Positions 18,740-28,440 of a DNA stretch of 64,000 nucleotides are shown piece by piece (within the stretch, counting starts at the first letter, position 1; every line of letters begins with the position of its first letter). The stretch is from Paenibacillus qinlingensis (GTDB taxonomy: Bacteria; Bacillota; Bacilli; Paenibacillales; NBRC-103111), in NCBI RefSeq assembly GCF_013204845.1, contig NZ_JABMKY010000009.1, forward strand, positions 62,001 to 126,000, written 5' to 3'. The notes under the pieces were generated by a model that ran no database searches, was not told the origin of the DNA, and worked only from the letters and a program-made list of their open reading frames with translations. Made by a program: the position numbers and the translations under genes.

Positions 18740-18750
18740 GGTAATTCCTC

Positions 18751-19725
18751 CTACCACAACGATTGATTGAATTTTTGGGCGATACGGTTAGCGCTGACTA
18801 CAAGAATGAGTCCGATTAGTGCTTCGAACAACCCCATTGCTGTCGTTAGGCTGTACATCCCGCCTTGAATTCCGATCGTAAATATATACGTACTAATTAC
18901 ATTCGAGACGTTGGAAACAACAGCATTCTGTAAGTTGTATACGTGGTCGAAACCGACCTCCATGACTTTCCCCATCGAAAGAATAAGCATGAGAATCATG
19001 ATCGGTATAATGCCAGGAAGCGTGATATAACGAATCTGCTTCATTTTATTCGCGCCGTCCATACTAGCCGCTTCGTAAAGCGAAGGATCAATAGAACCTA
19101 TTGCTGCCAAATAAATGATGGCGGCAAATCCCGCGTCCTTCCATATCGCAGATCCAAAGAAGATGCCAAGCCATGTGCTTACTTGATATAGGAATGGAAC
19201 AGATGTCCCTCCCAATAATTCAATCAGCTTATTCACCACACCGCCCTGAGAGCCGAACAGCGTGACTACGATCCCACCCACGATCACCCAAGAAAAAAAA
19301 TGGGGAAGATAGATCAGTGTCTGTATCGACTTTTTGAACCAAACCGTTCTTACCTCATTTAACATAACAGCAATAAGAATTGGAAAGGGAAAGCCAATGA
19401 TAATATTAAAGAAGCTAAGGAACAGCGTATTGCGTATGATTTGCAGTGTTTGGGGATTATCTAACATCATTCTAAAGTTATCCAAACCTGCCCACGGGCT
19501 CCCCCATACCCCTTGCATTAAGTTGTATTGCTTGAACGCGATCACATTCCCAAGCATCGGCAGGTACCGAAATACAATAAAAAAAATGATGACCGGGATA
19601 AACATATACACCAGTTGGCGATTCTGCTTCCATCTCCTGGCATACGTTCTCCTGCGCATAGACTTTGCAGGAGTAACAGTTTCTCCGTGAGTTGATGCTG
19701 CATTTGCCAAATGATTGGTTTCCAT
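18751..19725 (-). CDS. Sugar ABC transporter permease, LplB type (importer 1)
   Basis: 324 residues. After a basic cytoplasmic N-terminus (about 1-36) there are six membrane helices, with LPMLGNVIAFKQYN and an AGLDNFRMML stretch typical of LplB. The EAA loop is SLYEAASMDGANKMKQIRYI. ATG 19725 follows AGGAGGG. It pairs with the LplC-type permease that starts 12 bases after its stop, and lies 113 bases after the binding-protein gene, with paired hairpins in the gap. Confidence 0.94.
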   Translation of the reverse strand: METNHLANAASTHGETVTPAKSMRRRTYARRWKQNRQLVYMFIPVIIFFIVFRYLPMLGNVIAFKQYNLMQGVWGSPWAGLDNFRMMLDNPQTLQIIRNTLFLSFFNIIIGFPFPILIAVMLNEVRTVWFKKSIQTLIYLPHFFSWVIVGGIVVTLFGSQGGVVNKLIELLGGTSVPFLYQVSTWLGIFFGSAIWKDAGFAAIIYLAAIGSIDPSLYEAASMDGANKMKQIRYITLPGIIPIMILMLILSMGKVMEVGFDHVYNLQNAVVSNVSNVISTYIFTIGIQGGMYSLTTAMGLFEALIGLILVVSANRIAQKFNQSLW

Positions 19726-19760
19726 AGCTCGCCCTCCTATCCACCTTCTTCAGGGCTTTC

Positions 19761-19806
19761 GAAGTCCATGAATGGACTTCGGCCATTTGACTATCAGCCG
19801 AAGTCC
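19761..19806 (-). promoter_or_regulatory. Intercistronic RNA with two mutually exclusive hairpins
   Basis: In the minus-strand transcript, GGACTTCGGC (19806-19797) pairs with GCCGAAGTCC (19783-19774). The segment GGACTTC (19767-19761) can instead pair with GAAGTCC (19780-19774). Both hairpins use the same middle strand, so only one can form. It lies between the binding-protein stop (19839) and the permease start (19725). It may protect the upstream mRNA end or reduce permease expression. No long T-run follows. Confidence 0.7.
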
Positions 19807-19838
19807 TTTTCACCAGCCTGAATTATTTATTTGTTTAT

Positions 19839-21500
19839 TTATTTGTTCGCGTACAGCTTCACTGCATCTTCACCGAATTTGTACAAATCCTCAAGCAAGA
19901 AAGCATTCGCCTTATTCGTTTCATACCATTTGGCATAGAAATCGTCGACCTTAGCCCCGCTTGCTTTTTCCCACGCATCTTTAGCATCCTTATAGGCTTG
20001 TTCAGCCGTGTATGTTTTGCCGCTAACGATAGATCTTGCCCAGATATCTTTGATTGGTTGATCAGCATTCTTAACAATCAACGACAGCTCTTGAGATAAT
20101 ACCGGCAAGTATTCCGGCTTTAACGTTGGTATCGGACGCTCTTTGGACACGTAAGCAGCTTCGGATTGAAGTGATAATTCGCGAAGCGCCTTCAACGAGT
20201 CTGTCGTCTGCGGCTTCTGTGCACTGAACGAACACTTGCCGTACAGCAGCGTTGAAGCCATCATATTAAGGTCTCCCGTATAGGAGATTTCCTTCTTATT
20301 CTTCTCCGCATCAATCGGGTTGGGACATCCAGCCGCATCCTTATTCCAGTTAACACCTTCAAGACCATTCTGCAGTGTTCTTGCTGTTTCTGGTTTCATC
20401 ATGAAATCAACATATTTCATAACAGCCTGCGGATCTTTAGCACCTGCATTGATAGCCCCAACCATTTGGATAGGACTACTGATGACTGGGCTAAACTGGC
20501 CAAATGACGATTTCGGAAGCTGCAGAATAGCAAGTTTGCCACTCGCATTATTTTTGACAAAAGCATCATAATCACTGGAGCTTATATCTTGAAAGAGATA
20601 CATTCCGAGTTTTCCTGCCAGAAAATCCTGTTTTGCTTTTTCCCCATTTTTATCTGCTAAGAAATCTTTATCCGCCACACCAGCATCAAACAGTGATTTT
20701 TGGAAATCGATCGACGCCTTGAGACGATCCCATTCATGGATAAATTTATTCCCTTCAAAACGCCAAGCCACTTCACCATAGCCAAACATATGTGAAATAA
20801 TCGAATTCGCATTTCCGCTTAGGTTAAGTCCAAACGTATCCCCTTTGCCGTTACCGTCAGGGTCTTGTGAGGCAAAAGCCTTAGCCACGTTAAGAAATTC
20901 CTCTGTCGTCTTCGGCATTGGCAGATTTAACTTCTGAAGCCAATCTTCTCGAATATAGACGCGATGCCCGGACGTAAGTGGATTGACTTTACCGAACTCA
21001 TACAGTTTACCGTCATCCTTCGTCCCCAATTTCTTTAATTGCGGAAATTGACTCATGAGTTCTTTATACGTTGTGCTATATTTGGCAATAACATCATCAA
21101 GCGGCATCAGCATCTTCTGGCTGTACCATTGGTTACGATAACCTGTATCGTATTCTAAAATAAGATCAGGTGCACTGTTGGTTGCGAATAAGGCATTGAA
21201 TTTCGGCAATGATTCCCAACGCGGTACAGTTACATATTTCACATCAGTTGGACCGTTCTTGTTAATCCACTCGATCCAGCGGTTTTTCTCCCAGTTCCCC
21301 TCTTCCGGCGGTATATTATTACGTTCATACACGGATGCTACAATTTTCCCTCTTGCCTCTTGCGTTGCGGCAGGCTTAGAAGACTCACTTTCTTTGGCAG
21401 GTGTCTTCTCACTTGTACTGCAACCGGATGCGATCATGCTTGTCAATAAGAAGACAGCCATTGGAGCAGTGAACCGTTGGTTCCATAAATGCTTTCTCAT
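19839..21500 (-). CDS. Extracellular sugar-binding lipoprotein, LplA type (importer 1)
   Basis: 553 residues. A signal peptide ends in the lipobox IASGC (Cys near 27), so the mature protein is lipid-anchored outside the membrane. The mature part has the LplA-type pattern: VKYVTVPRWESLPKFNALFA, ILEYDTGY, and later PDGNGKGDTFGL and GKLGMYLFQD. Long LplA-like proteins bind oligosaccharides for import. ATG 21500 follows a GGGGAG box. It is the first gene of the importer 1 operon and lies beside a membrane AraC sensor that probably controls it. The ligand is unknown. Confidence 0.93.
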   Translation of the reverse strand: MRKHLWNQRFTAPMAVFLLTSMIASGCSTSEKTPAKESESSKPAATQEARGKIVASVYERNNIPPEEGNWEKNRWIEWINKNGPTDVKYVTVPRWESLPKFNALFATNSAPDLILEYDTGYRNQWYSQKMLMPLDDVIAKYSTTYKELMSQFPQLKKLGTKDDGKLYEFGKVNPLTSGHRVYIREDWLQKLNLPMPKTTEEFLNVAKAFASQDPDGNGKGDTFGLNLSGNANSIISHMFGYGEVAWRFEGNKFIHEWDRLKASIDFQKSLFDAGVADKDFLADKNGEKAKQDFLAGKLGMYLFQDISSSDYDAFVKNNASGKLAILQLPKSSFGQFSPVISSPIQMVGAINAGAKDPQAVMKYVDFMMKPETARTLQNGLEGVNWNKDAAGCPNPIDAEKNKKEISYTGDLNMMASTLLYGKCSFSAQKPQTTDSLKALRELSLQSEAAYVSKERPIPTLKPEYLPVLSQELSLIVKNADQPIKDIWARSIVSGKTYTAEQAYKDAKDAWEKASGAKVDDFYAKWYETNKANAFLLEDLYKFGEDAVKLYANK

Positions 21501-21559
21501 TCTTATCTAACTCCCCTCGTTATTCGCTTGTCGGAACGTTGTGCTCGGTTCCTATCTGC

Positions 21560-21588
21560 ACTATAGCTTTCGACCATTCTATTCGCAA
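21560..21588 (-). promoter_or_regulatory. Candidate promoter of ABC importer 1 operon
   Basis: On the minus strand TTGCGA (21588-21583) and TATAGT (21565-21560) are 17 bases apart, about 60 bases upstream of the binding-protein start. The weak -35 box would fit an activator-dependent promoter. Confidence 0.45.
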
Positions 21589-21662
21589 TTTACATGTTTC
21601 CAAAGGCTAGCCAAAAGGTAAAACCAGACTAACTTACCAATTATCTGTGATAAACCAAAAAG

Positions 21663-21689
21663 AAAAAGCCCTGCTACGACGGGCTTTTT
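21663..21689 (-). terminator. Terminator that overlaps the end of the membrane AraC gene
   Basis: AAAAAGCCC (21663-21671) pairs with GGGCTTTTT (21681-21689). The stop codon (21676-21674) sits inside the loop, so the hairpin includes the last codons. Confidence 0.82.
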
Positions 21690-23908
21690 CCATGATTTTT
21701 GCGATACTCTCCCGGTGTTGTACCTACGACTTTTTTAAATGCTCGTATATACGAAATATCGTGAATGTATCCAACGGCATTGGCAATTTCCTGCAAGGAA
21801 AGAGAGGACGTTACCAATAGACGTTGACTATTCTCAATACGAATTCGAACCAAATAGTCCACCAGCTTCTCGCCAAATGCTTCCTTGAATAAACGGCTCA
21901 CATATTTGCCATTAAGACCAAACACATCGTAAAGATGATTCAGTGACATCTCGGCATTCGCATATTCCTTTTCGATATAGGCTTTAACATCACGTATTAA
22001 TGCATAGTGACTACTGCGTTCCTGCAATTCTCTCACACGGAGTTCAAATTCCTCTAATAGTTGTCCTACTTGGGCTTCTAAATCTTCTGTCAAATCAAAT
22101 GACTCACAGATCTGATTAATCCGGGGTAATACATCTGATTTCCAAACTACTTGAATTTCAGCTGGGAACTCCATGATTTCTCGATACACGTGATGACTTA
22201 AGGAGTTAAGAAACTGTACAAGCTCACTTCTTGATAAGCGGTTCTCTCTAGCTTCTTGAAACATATTTGCAAGGATCTGGCGCCAAGGTTCTTCTCCTGT
22301 CCGAAAGGCTCGCGCAAAAATCTGAATAGTTTGCAGATGCCAAAACGCGCCATCTTGCACACCTCCTGGCACCTGATAGGAGATCACTCGATTCAATCCA
22401 AGGCTTGGCTTGTAGGACAAAGCAACAGTCGCTCCCGCGTAAGATTTGGCAATATCCTCAATATGGGCAACGGAAGGACCAACACCAATCGTCAAAGTAA
22501 AATCTAGGTTTGATTCCACCCATCCGCGAATACCTTCGCTCAAGTCGATTAGCCGAATCTCTAATTCTGACGCCTGTTCTTCTGATTGATATAACACTGT
22601 CAGGCGATGTTGTGCGGTCCACTCCGTCCATACGGTTAAAGGATGCGATTCAGCCATTTCTTTGACGACACTATTCACGACAAACTTCAGAAGAAATAAA
22701 TCGCGATGATTATATACATCCACCATTGTTGTAAATTTATCTATCTCTAGGACAATAACACCGAGTGACAGGAATTGTGCAGGCAGATTCAGCCGCTCTA
22801 GTTCTTCATCCCATTCTGTCGGCTCAATTGGACGACTTCCTTCTAGCAACTCGACAAAGAAATGTCGCCTACGGAATATGGCGTCCTCCTCATGCATTTT
22901 CTGAAACGTGTTCGACTCTTCAATTAAATTATCCAGCGCTTGTTCAATGAACTTAAACTCATCCGGGACATGTTTAGACAGTTTCCCACTTTTCTGTACA
23001 GAGTACCGATTAATTTGATTTAGAATTTCTTCAATAGGCTTATAATTCTTACGCGTCACGAAAGCCATCCAAATCGTACCCGCGATCACAATAAGCAATC
23101 CCACAGCTACCCATATGTATGAAAAAACCGAAGCATATCGGAATATTCGTTCATCATGTACCCCGCCAGTGAACGTCCAACCTGTATATTCGGAAGTAAT
23201 TTCGGATAAGATTGTCCCTGGAAGCTCCCCCTGCTTCTCACCCAGTAAGACATTCTCATTGAAATCCTTGATTCTGACAAAATTGACATTGGAACTTGTT
23301 AGTCCTTTGACCATTTGCTCTATGCTTGCCAAGCTTATATTCACGACAATAAGTCCCTGTCCACCAACCAGCAGCGGATATTTGCGAACTAACGAGACTA
23401 CAGGAGTCGGAAAGTGTTCCGTATCCTGAAACTCCATATAATCGCGCTTTCCAGAGAGCTCATAAAGTGACGCAAGCTTCAGGCGTTGGGATACGAAGTC
23501 ACGATCTCCAAACTTATCCAGAGAAATAAACGTATTTTTGCTCATAATCATCTGATCCATGTTACGGAATATATAAATAGAGTCGATAAACCCATTTGTT
23601 GAAATCATGTCCCTGACTTTTCTGGAAATTTCATAATGGTTGAAATAGGACAAGGATGGATCGTTTTCGAAAAAGGCCTTAAGCTTCGTATCCGATTCAA
23701 TATCCTTTATCAATGCTTGATCGATTTCCTTCAGAGAATGGTCGATTAATTGGATAACATGGCGTGTAAACTGTTGATTCACATTCACGGTCTCGCGTTT
23801 GGTAAGCCCGGTAAGCAATAAGAAGGTAAGTAGAATTAAGATTGAGGTTAAAATAAAAAATATGGGAAAATAAGAAAATAATAGACGATAAAACCATTTT
23901 TTATGCAT
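21674..23908 (-). CDS. Membrane-bound AraC-family regulator with extracytoplasmic sensor
   Basis: 744 residues. One membrane helix lies at about 9-33, an extracytoplasmic Cache-like sensor region at about 34-265, and a second helix at about 266-290. A cytoplasmic linker follows, then a middle domain resembling that of YesN regulators (about 385-560). The C-terminal AraC domain (about 640-740) has two helix-turn-helix units and ends VVGTTPGEYRKNHG. There is no receiver or kinase domain, so this one-component protein would link an outside signal directly to DNA. ATG 23908 follows AAAGGAG. It is upstream of importer 1 in the same direction and is its probable activator. Confidence 0.9.
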   Translation of the reverse strand: MHKKWFYRLLFSYFPIFFILTSILILLTFLLLTGLTKRETVNVNQQFTRHVIQLIDHSLKEIDQALIKDIESDTKLKAFFENDPSLSYFNHYEISRKVRDMISTNGFIDSIYIFRNMDQMIMSKNTFISLDKFGDRDFVSQRLKLASLYELSGKRDYMEFQDTEHFPTPVVSLVRKYPLLVGGQGLIVVNISLASIEQMVKGLTSSNVNFVRIKDFNENVLLGEKQGELPGTILSEITSEYTGWTFTGGVHDERIFRYASVFSYIWVAVGLLIVIAGTIWMAFVTRKNYKPIEEILNQINRYSVQKSGKLSKHVPDEFKFIEQALDNLIEESNTFQKMHEEDAIFRRRHFFVELLEGSRPIEPTEWDEELERLNLPAQFLSLGVIVLEIDKFTTMVDVYNHRDLFLLKFVVNSVVKEMAESHPLTVWTEWTAQHRLTVLYQSEEQASELEIRLIDLSEGIRGWVESNLDFTLTIGVGPSVAHIEDIAKSYAGATVALSYKPSLGLNRVISYQVPGGVQDGAFWHLQTIQIFARAFRTGEEPWRQILANMFQEARENRLSRSELVQFLNSLSHHVYREIMEFPAEIQVVWKSDVLPRINQICESFDLTEDLEAQVGQLLEEFELRVRELQERSSHYALIRDVKAYIEKEYANAEMSLNHLYDVFGLNGKYVSRLFKEAFGEKLVDYLVRIRIENSQRLLVTSSLSLQEIANAVGYIHDISYIRAFKKVVGTTPGEYRKNHGKSPS

Positions 23909-24025
23909 TATCTTCTCCTTTCCTCCCTACATGATAATCGTTGATTAGGTTGGATATGGAAAAACAATATCACCTTCTAATTTTCATGTAAATAATTTCC
24001 TGTGAGCGGTTAGCATCGTGACAAC

Positions 24026-24060
24026 AAAAAACTTCCAGTTAACTAAACTGGAAGTTTTTT
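24026..24060. terminator. Bidirectional terminator after the GH9 gene
   Basis: AAAAAACTTCCAGTT (24026-24040) pairs exactly with AACTGGAAGTTTTTT (24046-24060) around AACTA. It lies 8 bases past the GH9 stop codon. Confidence 0.92.
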
Positions 24061-24068
24061 GTATTTTA

Positions 24069-27000
24069 TTATCTTGTTACCAATACATCATCAAAGATTG
24101 CCTTCGTATTCGCATACGTACGTGCCCCGATCTTCCCACTCGTAAAAGTAGTATCCACGGCACTGAATTGGAGCGCACCATCTTTATACACCGAGATATT
24201 GCTGCCGTTTAAAACGATTTTATACGTGTAGAACGTATCAGCAACAATACTTGGACCCGAGTAGCCCAATGTTGTTTTGACGCCACCGACCGATTTGATC
24301 AGCTCCATTTTTCGACTACTGGCATGATCATTATTTTTCAAGTAGAGCATGTAATAGTTATTGGCATCGGTATAGCGAACTAACAATCCTGCGTCTTTGT
24401 TCCCATTCGTGTTGTTCGTTACGTTGACTTTCGCTTCCAATGTGTAGTCGGTCCAAGTAGACTCACCAGCAATGGAGTAGCTGTTAGAACCGCCTGCTTG
24501 CCCGCTGTATTGCGAGGATTGCACCGACCAGGTACCGCTCGATGGTGTCCATCCTGTCGCAAGACCATTATTGAAATCACTAAGAAGTAGCTGTTGTGTA
24601 ACACTTGGTCCCGTCTGAACAGCGCTGCTTACTGCATTGGAGGTCGTATCCGTCGTATGGAAATAGTACGAATGATTACCGACCGGCAGCTTCGTCGTAT
24701 ATTTGTAAGCTTTGCCATCACTATATGTTACATCAGCTGGATCAACAGCTACCATTTGACGAACAATACCATCCAAGATGAGCTCCATGGAGAATGGCTT
24801 CTCATTTTGCGCATCCGTGTAGGTAGTGTTGAACGTAAATTCTGTTGCTGCATCACCTGTAGCATGATCTACGCTGATCGCACTCAGAGTCGGAGCCGTT
24901 CCACTAGCTACGTTCGTAGCTTTGATCTCATCCATAAACATCTCACCATATCCAACACTCGTTTGGTTCAACCAGATGGATAACGTTACTTTCTTTTTGT
25001 TCACAGCGGGCGTTAACGTGTCTAGGTTATAGGCTAAGTCGGTCCATGTGGTCGGAACTGCAATATAGCCGCCAGTCAGGTTATAGGTGCGTGTGCCATC
25101 ATTTAATTCGATTTTCATCTTCAGGTTAGCATAACTCGGGTTCTTAACCTTGAAGTTCAAATACCGATAACCAGACAAATCAACAAAATCGTGCCAAGGT
25201 TGGAATTTGGCATACGAATTAACGGCCGTCGGTGTTTGCGAGAATTTACCAACCGTTAATCCATCCAACGTTGTCTTCACGAAGGCTGCTGTTCCGCCAT
25301 TTTGCGTATACCAGTTTACCCACTCGCCATTACCACCCACAGAACCCCAAATACCGCCGCCGCCAAAATCATCATAGATTAGAGGTGTTGAAGGATCTGG
25401 CAAAGGCGCTGCTACCGTGTAATGCGTTGAACTGTAACTTTGTTTGCCTGCCGCATCCGTCCCACGGATGTCCACTCGCTTATTCGCATAAGCAACTGAC
25501 GCGCTTTCGTCAATCGTCGCTGCATACACGCCACCAGAAACGGACATCGGCAGGAATGTACCTGAAGTGCCTGTTGACGAATATTCAAGAGAACTCAATC
25601 CTGTTGTTGCACCGCTAAATACAGTTACATTCCCCCGCACATAATCACCGATGGTCGGAGATGTAATAGGGAGCACAGCTGGTGTTGAGCCGCCTGCAGA
25701 GCTAGCGGATGCATTCGCGCTGAGTCCCATTATCGTGTACAAGAGGCCAGCTTGAATACTGATACTAAACTCGTTATAACGCCATTGGTTCGTATCATCT
25801 TGGAACAGTGAACGATCTTCATACCACGGACTGACGCTTGTTTTATCCTTCGTATCCTTCATATTGGGTCCACTGACCATGGCGCCTGGGAACACCACTC
25901 CAGAACCAAGTTTAGAATTGGATCCTTCATCGAATCGTGTATGTGGGTAGGTGACAAAATCCGAACCAATCCCAGACACCCAGCTCATATTCCAAGGATT
26001 TTCCCCGAAAATCCAGTACATCCCCTTCTCGACCGCGCGCAGCGCAGCAGGATCTTGGAATAACTCGTAATAACGCATCATGTCGCCAAGATAAGACGCA
26101 TGGGGTTCGTTCACACCGAAGTTCTTAAATTGGTTCAGCACGCTGTACGGTGTGTCATCCGTTGAAGATAAGAAATAATCAACTTGCTGTTTCAACAGCG
26201 ACTGAATATGTGTTTTCGTTGTGGCATCTGCGACAGGATAGAACTCCGCCAAAGACATCGGCCTCATATCCCAATAATTCGTTGAAGCCAAATCGGAAAA
26301 GACGAGTGTGTTGATATTAGCGGTTGCAGCATTTTTGTAGGCTACGTTGTTCGTCAACAAATACAGCTCTACATCCGCGAGAAGCTTGGAATTCGGAATA
26401 CCTCCACGCGTTGAGTAGGAACCAACTGGCCCGTTCGGATTCGCAACGACATAATTGTAAAAAGTAACCGCAGCCGCTTCACAATTGTTTGCGAAGGTTG
26501 TGAGCGCTGTGACCTTCGCTGGCGCGATGTCACCTTTGGTGATTGCTGTGCGGATCGCCCTTGCTGTCGCCGCAAGTGTTCCCGCTGCCTTAGCGGAACC
26601 TCCAACGCCTAAACCAGAAAGCTTGCGATCATCCGCTGTGCCGTTAATGTTATCCGTCGATTTACTCGGATGAACGAAGCTTGCGTTGTTCTTGAGATCA
26701 TACATTTCACCGCCAAGTTGATTCGCGAATTTAACCAAATACTCGCTGCCAAATACGGCTTCATCAACAAGATCAGGAACACCATTGCTGTCATTATCGA
26801 ACTTGGAACTAGCTGCGTCAGCATGCCTGATATAGGCTAGCGCAATTTCGCTGCCAACCCACTGATTACCGCCATATTTGCCGTAATCTCCGGCATCATA
26901 CCAACTACCTGTCAAATCGTAGTGAGTTAAGCCATCAGCCGATTGCGCATCATCCAAATGACCCGCTGCATGATAAATATTAGCGGATGGTGCTACCGTG

Positions 27001-28292
27001 CTATATCCAGCAGGATAGGCATCGGAAGTTGCCACACTCGCCCGTAAGATTCGATAGAAGGCCGTCATTTCATCCTTGTAATTCGACCAAATGTTCGGTT
27101 GAATGGCGAAAGGGAAGGAGGAAATGCTATTGCTAACAACGGTATAATTCGTACCGCTAGCTGTGATGGATGAGAAATCGATCGAATATACGTGTTTATT
27201 CCAAAAGAAACCATCGTACGTCATATTGCCAGTAGCAACAACTGTTGCACCATTCTTCACAACATAAGATAGATCCGTTAGTGCAAGTTGTGCTGTTACT
27301 TTAGCGTTTTTGAAAGCACCTGCATTATACCCTGCTTGGCTGACAGTTACGTCGATGACTTGAGCTGTGTTCGTAACAACAGGTTGGTTCTGAACCGTCG
27401 TTGATACCTGATTCGACGTCAAATCCGTCGTTCGGAAATAATACGTATGGGAGCCCACGGGCAGCTTCGTGATGTAGTAATAATTTTTGCCATTGGAGTA
27501 AGTGGTATCTGCATTATCCTCTTCCCGCATATCGTAGAGGGTATCATCGACGACAAGCTGCATAGCAAATGGCTTCTCATTGTCTACATCTGTATATGTC
27601 GCTTTGAAAGTAAAGGATGTGTTCTGATTATAGCCACTCGCTGAATTAGCTGTCATGCTGCCTGTTAATGTAGGTGCGGTGCCCGTGTTGTCCGTAGATG
27701 CGAAAATGTCATCAATCAGCGTCTCACCGTACGTACCTCCAGATTGACGGAGCCAAATTTCAAGCCTAGCTGTTTTCTTGTTCAGAGCTGGAGTCAAGGC
27801 ATTTAAATCAAATTGACTCGTCGTCCACGTTGTAGGAATGGCCACCCATCCAGCTGTTAAATTATAGTTGGTAGTTCCGTCACCAACCACAACTCGAATA
27901 AGCGAATTTGCATACCCAGGATTTTTCATGGTGACGTTCAAATAGCGATAGCCCGTCAAATCGACCGTCTCATTCATCGGCTGAAATTTCGCCCAGGACG
28001 AGCTTGATGTTGGCGTTTGCGTGAATAGACCGACTTGACGCGAGTCGACAGTTGTCTTTGAATATGTGCCGGTTCCACCTGCTTGGTTGAACCAGTTCAT
28101 CCAATTCTGCTTGTAGAGACCACCGCCATTAAAATCGTCGTAGAGCAGCGGATTGTTCGGGCCAGGCAGCGGTGTTACAGCTGCTGAGGTTATACTTGGT
28201 GAAATCAACAGGGTGTTTAACGCGAGAATCAAACCTAGACAAATGCACCAAAATCTCCTTGACCTTCCTTTCATACGAGTGGTGCTAGACAT
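24069..28292 (-). CDS. Secreted multi-domain GH9 glycoside hydrolase (endoglucanase-like)
   Basis: 1407 residues from ATG 28292 after AGGAGGA; the frame to 28316 lacks a ribosome site. Order: signal peptide (1-about 38); beta-sandwich sugar-binding-like module (about 45-205); Ig-like module (about 210-305); CelD-type N-terminal Ig domain (about 312-400); GH9 catalytic domain (about 402-860), with Asp466 and Asp469 in SWYDAGDYGK and the acid Glu841 in WRYNEFSI; an Ig-like domain; a second copy of the first two modules (about 960-1225); and a C-terminal laminin-G/CBM66-like domain (about 1230-1407). GH9 enzymes cut beta-1,4-glucan, xyloglucan or related beta-glucans. No SLH domain is present, so it is released. 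A cre site overlies its promoter. Confidence 0.92.
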   Translation of the reverse strand: MSSTTRMKGRSRRFWCICLGLILALNTLLISPSITSAAVTPLPGPNNPLLYDDFNGGGLYKQNWMNWFNQAGGTGTYSKTTVDSRQVGLFTQTPTSSSSWAKFQPMNETVDLTGYRYLNVTMKNPGYANSLIRVVVGDGTTNYNLTAGWVAIPTTWTTSQFDLNALTPALNKKTARLEIWLRQSGGTYGETLIDDIFASTDNTGTAPTLTGSMTANSASGYNQNTSFTFKATYTDVDNEKPFAMQLVVDDTLYDMREEDNADTTYSNGKNYYYITKLPVGSHTYYFRTTDLTSNQVSTTVQNQPVVTNTAQVIDVTVSQAGYNAGAFKNAKVTAQLALTDLSYVVKNGATVVATGNMTYDGFFWNKHVYSIDFSSITASGTNYTVVSNSISSFPFAIQPNIWSNYKDEMTAFYRILRASVATSDAYPAGYSTVAPSANIYHAAGHLDDAQSADGLTHYDLTGSWYDAGDYGKYGGNQWVGSEIALAYIRHADAASSKFDNDSNGVPDLVDEAVFGSEYLVKFANQLGGEMYDLKNNASFVHPSKSTDNINGTADDRKLSGLGVGGSAKAAGTLAATARAIRTAITKGDIAPAKVTALTTFANNCEAAAVTFYNYVVANPNGPVGSYSTRGGIPNSKLLADVELYLLTNNVAYKNAATANINTLVFSDLASTNYWDMRPMSLAEFYPVADATTKTHIQSLLKQQVDYFLSSTDDTPYSVLNQFKNFGVNEPHASYLGDMMRYYELFQDPAALRAVEKGMYWIFGENPWNMSWVSGIGSDFVTYPHTRFDEGSNSKLGSGVVFPGAMVSGPNMKDTKDKTSVSPWYEDRSLFQDDTNQWRYNEFSISIQAGLLYTIMGLSANASASSAGGSTPAVLPITSPTIGDYVRGNVTVFSGATTGLSSLEYSSTGTSGTFLPMSVSGGVYAATIDESASVAYANKRVDIRGTDAAGKQSYSSTHYTVAAPLPDPSTPLIYDDFGGGGIWGSVGGNGEWVNWYTQNGGTAAFVKTTLDGLTVGKFSQTPTAVNSYAKFQPWHDFVDLSGYRYLNFKVKNPSYANLKMKIELNDGTRTYNLTGGYIAVPTTWTDLAYNLDTLTPAVNKKKVTLSIWLNQTSVGYGEMFMDEIKATNVASGTAPTLSAISVDHATGDAATEFTFNTTYTDAQNEKPFSMELILDGIVRQMVAVDPADVTYSDGKAYKYTTKLPVGNHSYYFHTTDTTSNAVSSAVQTGPSVTQQLLLSDFNNGLATGWTPSSGTWSVQSSQYSGQAGGSNSYSIAGESTWTDYTLEAKVNVTNNTNGNKDAGLLVRYTDANNYYMLYLKNNDHASSRKMELIKSVGGVKTTLGYSGPSIVADTFYTYKIVLNGSNISVYKDGALQFSAVDTTFTSGKIGARTYANTKAIFDDVLVTR

Positions 28293-28321
28293 TAACCATT
28301 CCTCCTGTGCATCCATATTTT

Positions 28322-28346
28322 AGAAATCGCTTACATTCCAATTATA
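28322..28346 (-). promoter_or_regulatory. GH9 promoter -10 box with an overlapping cre site
   Basis: On the minus strand a perfect TATAAT (28346-28341) is followed by ATGTAAGCGATTTCT (28336-28322). This matches every fixed position of the Bacillus cre consensus WTGNAANCGNWNNCW. The cre site sits where transcription would start, so CcpA bound there would block initiation. No good -35 box is seen at 16-18 bases. Confidence 0.72.
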
Positions 28347-28440
28347 CGAAATCTAGGCTGATCGAACGATGATGTAATCTCCACATCTTGTGATCAATTC
28401 TGGGAGTTGGGCTAGTTTATCCAAAGTGACTGCTTCAGTT

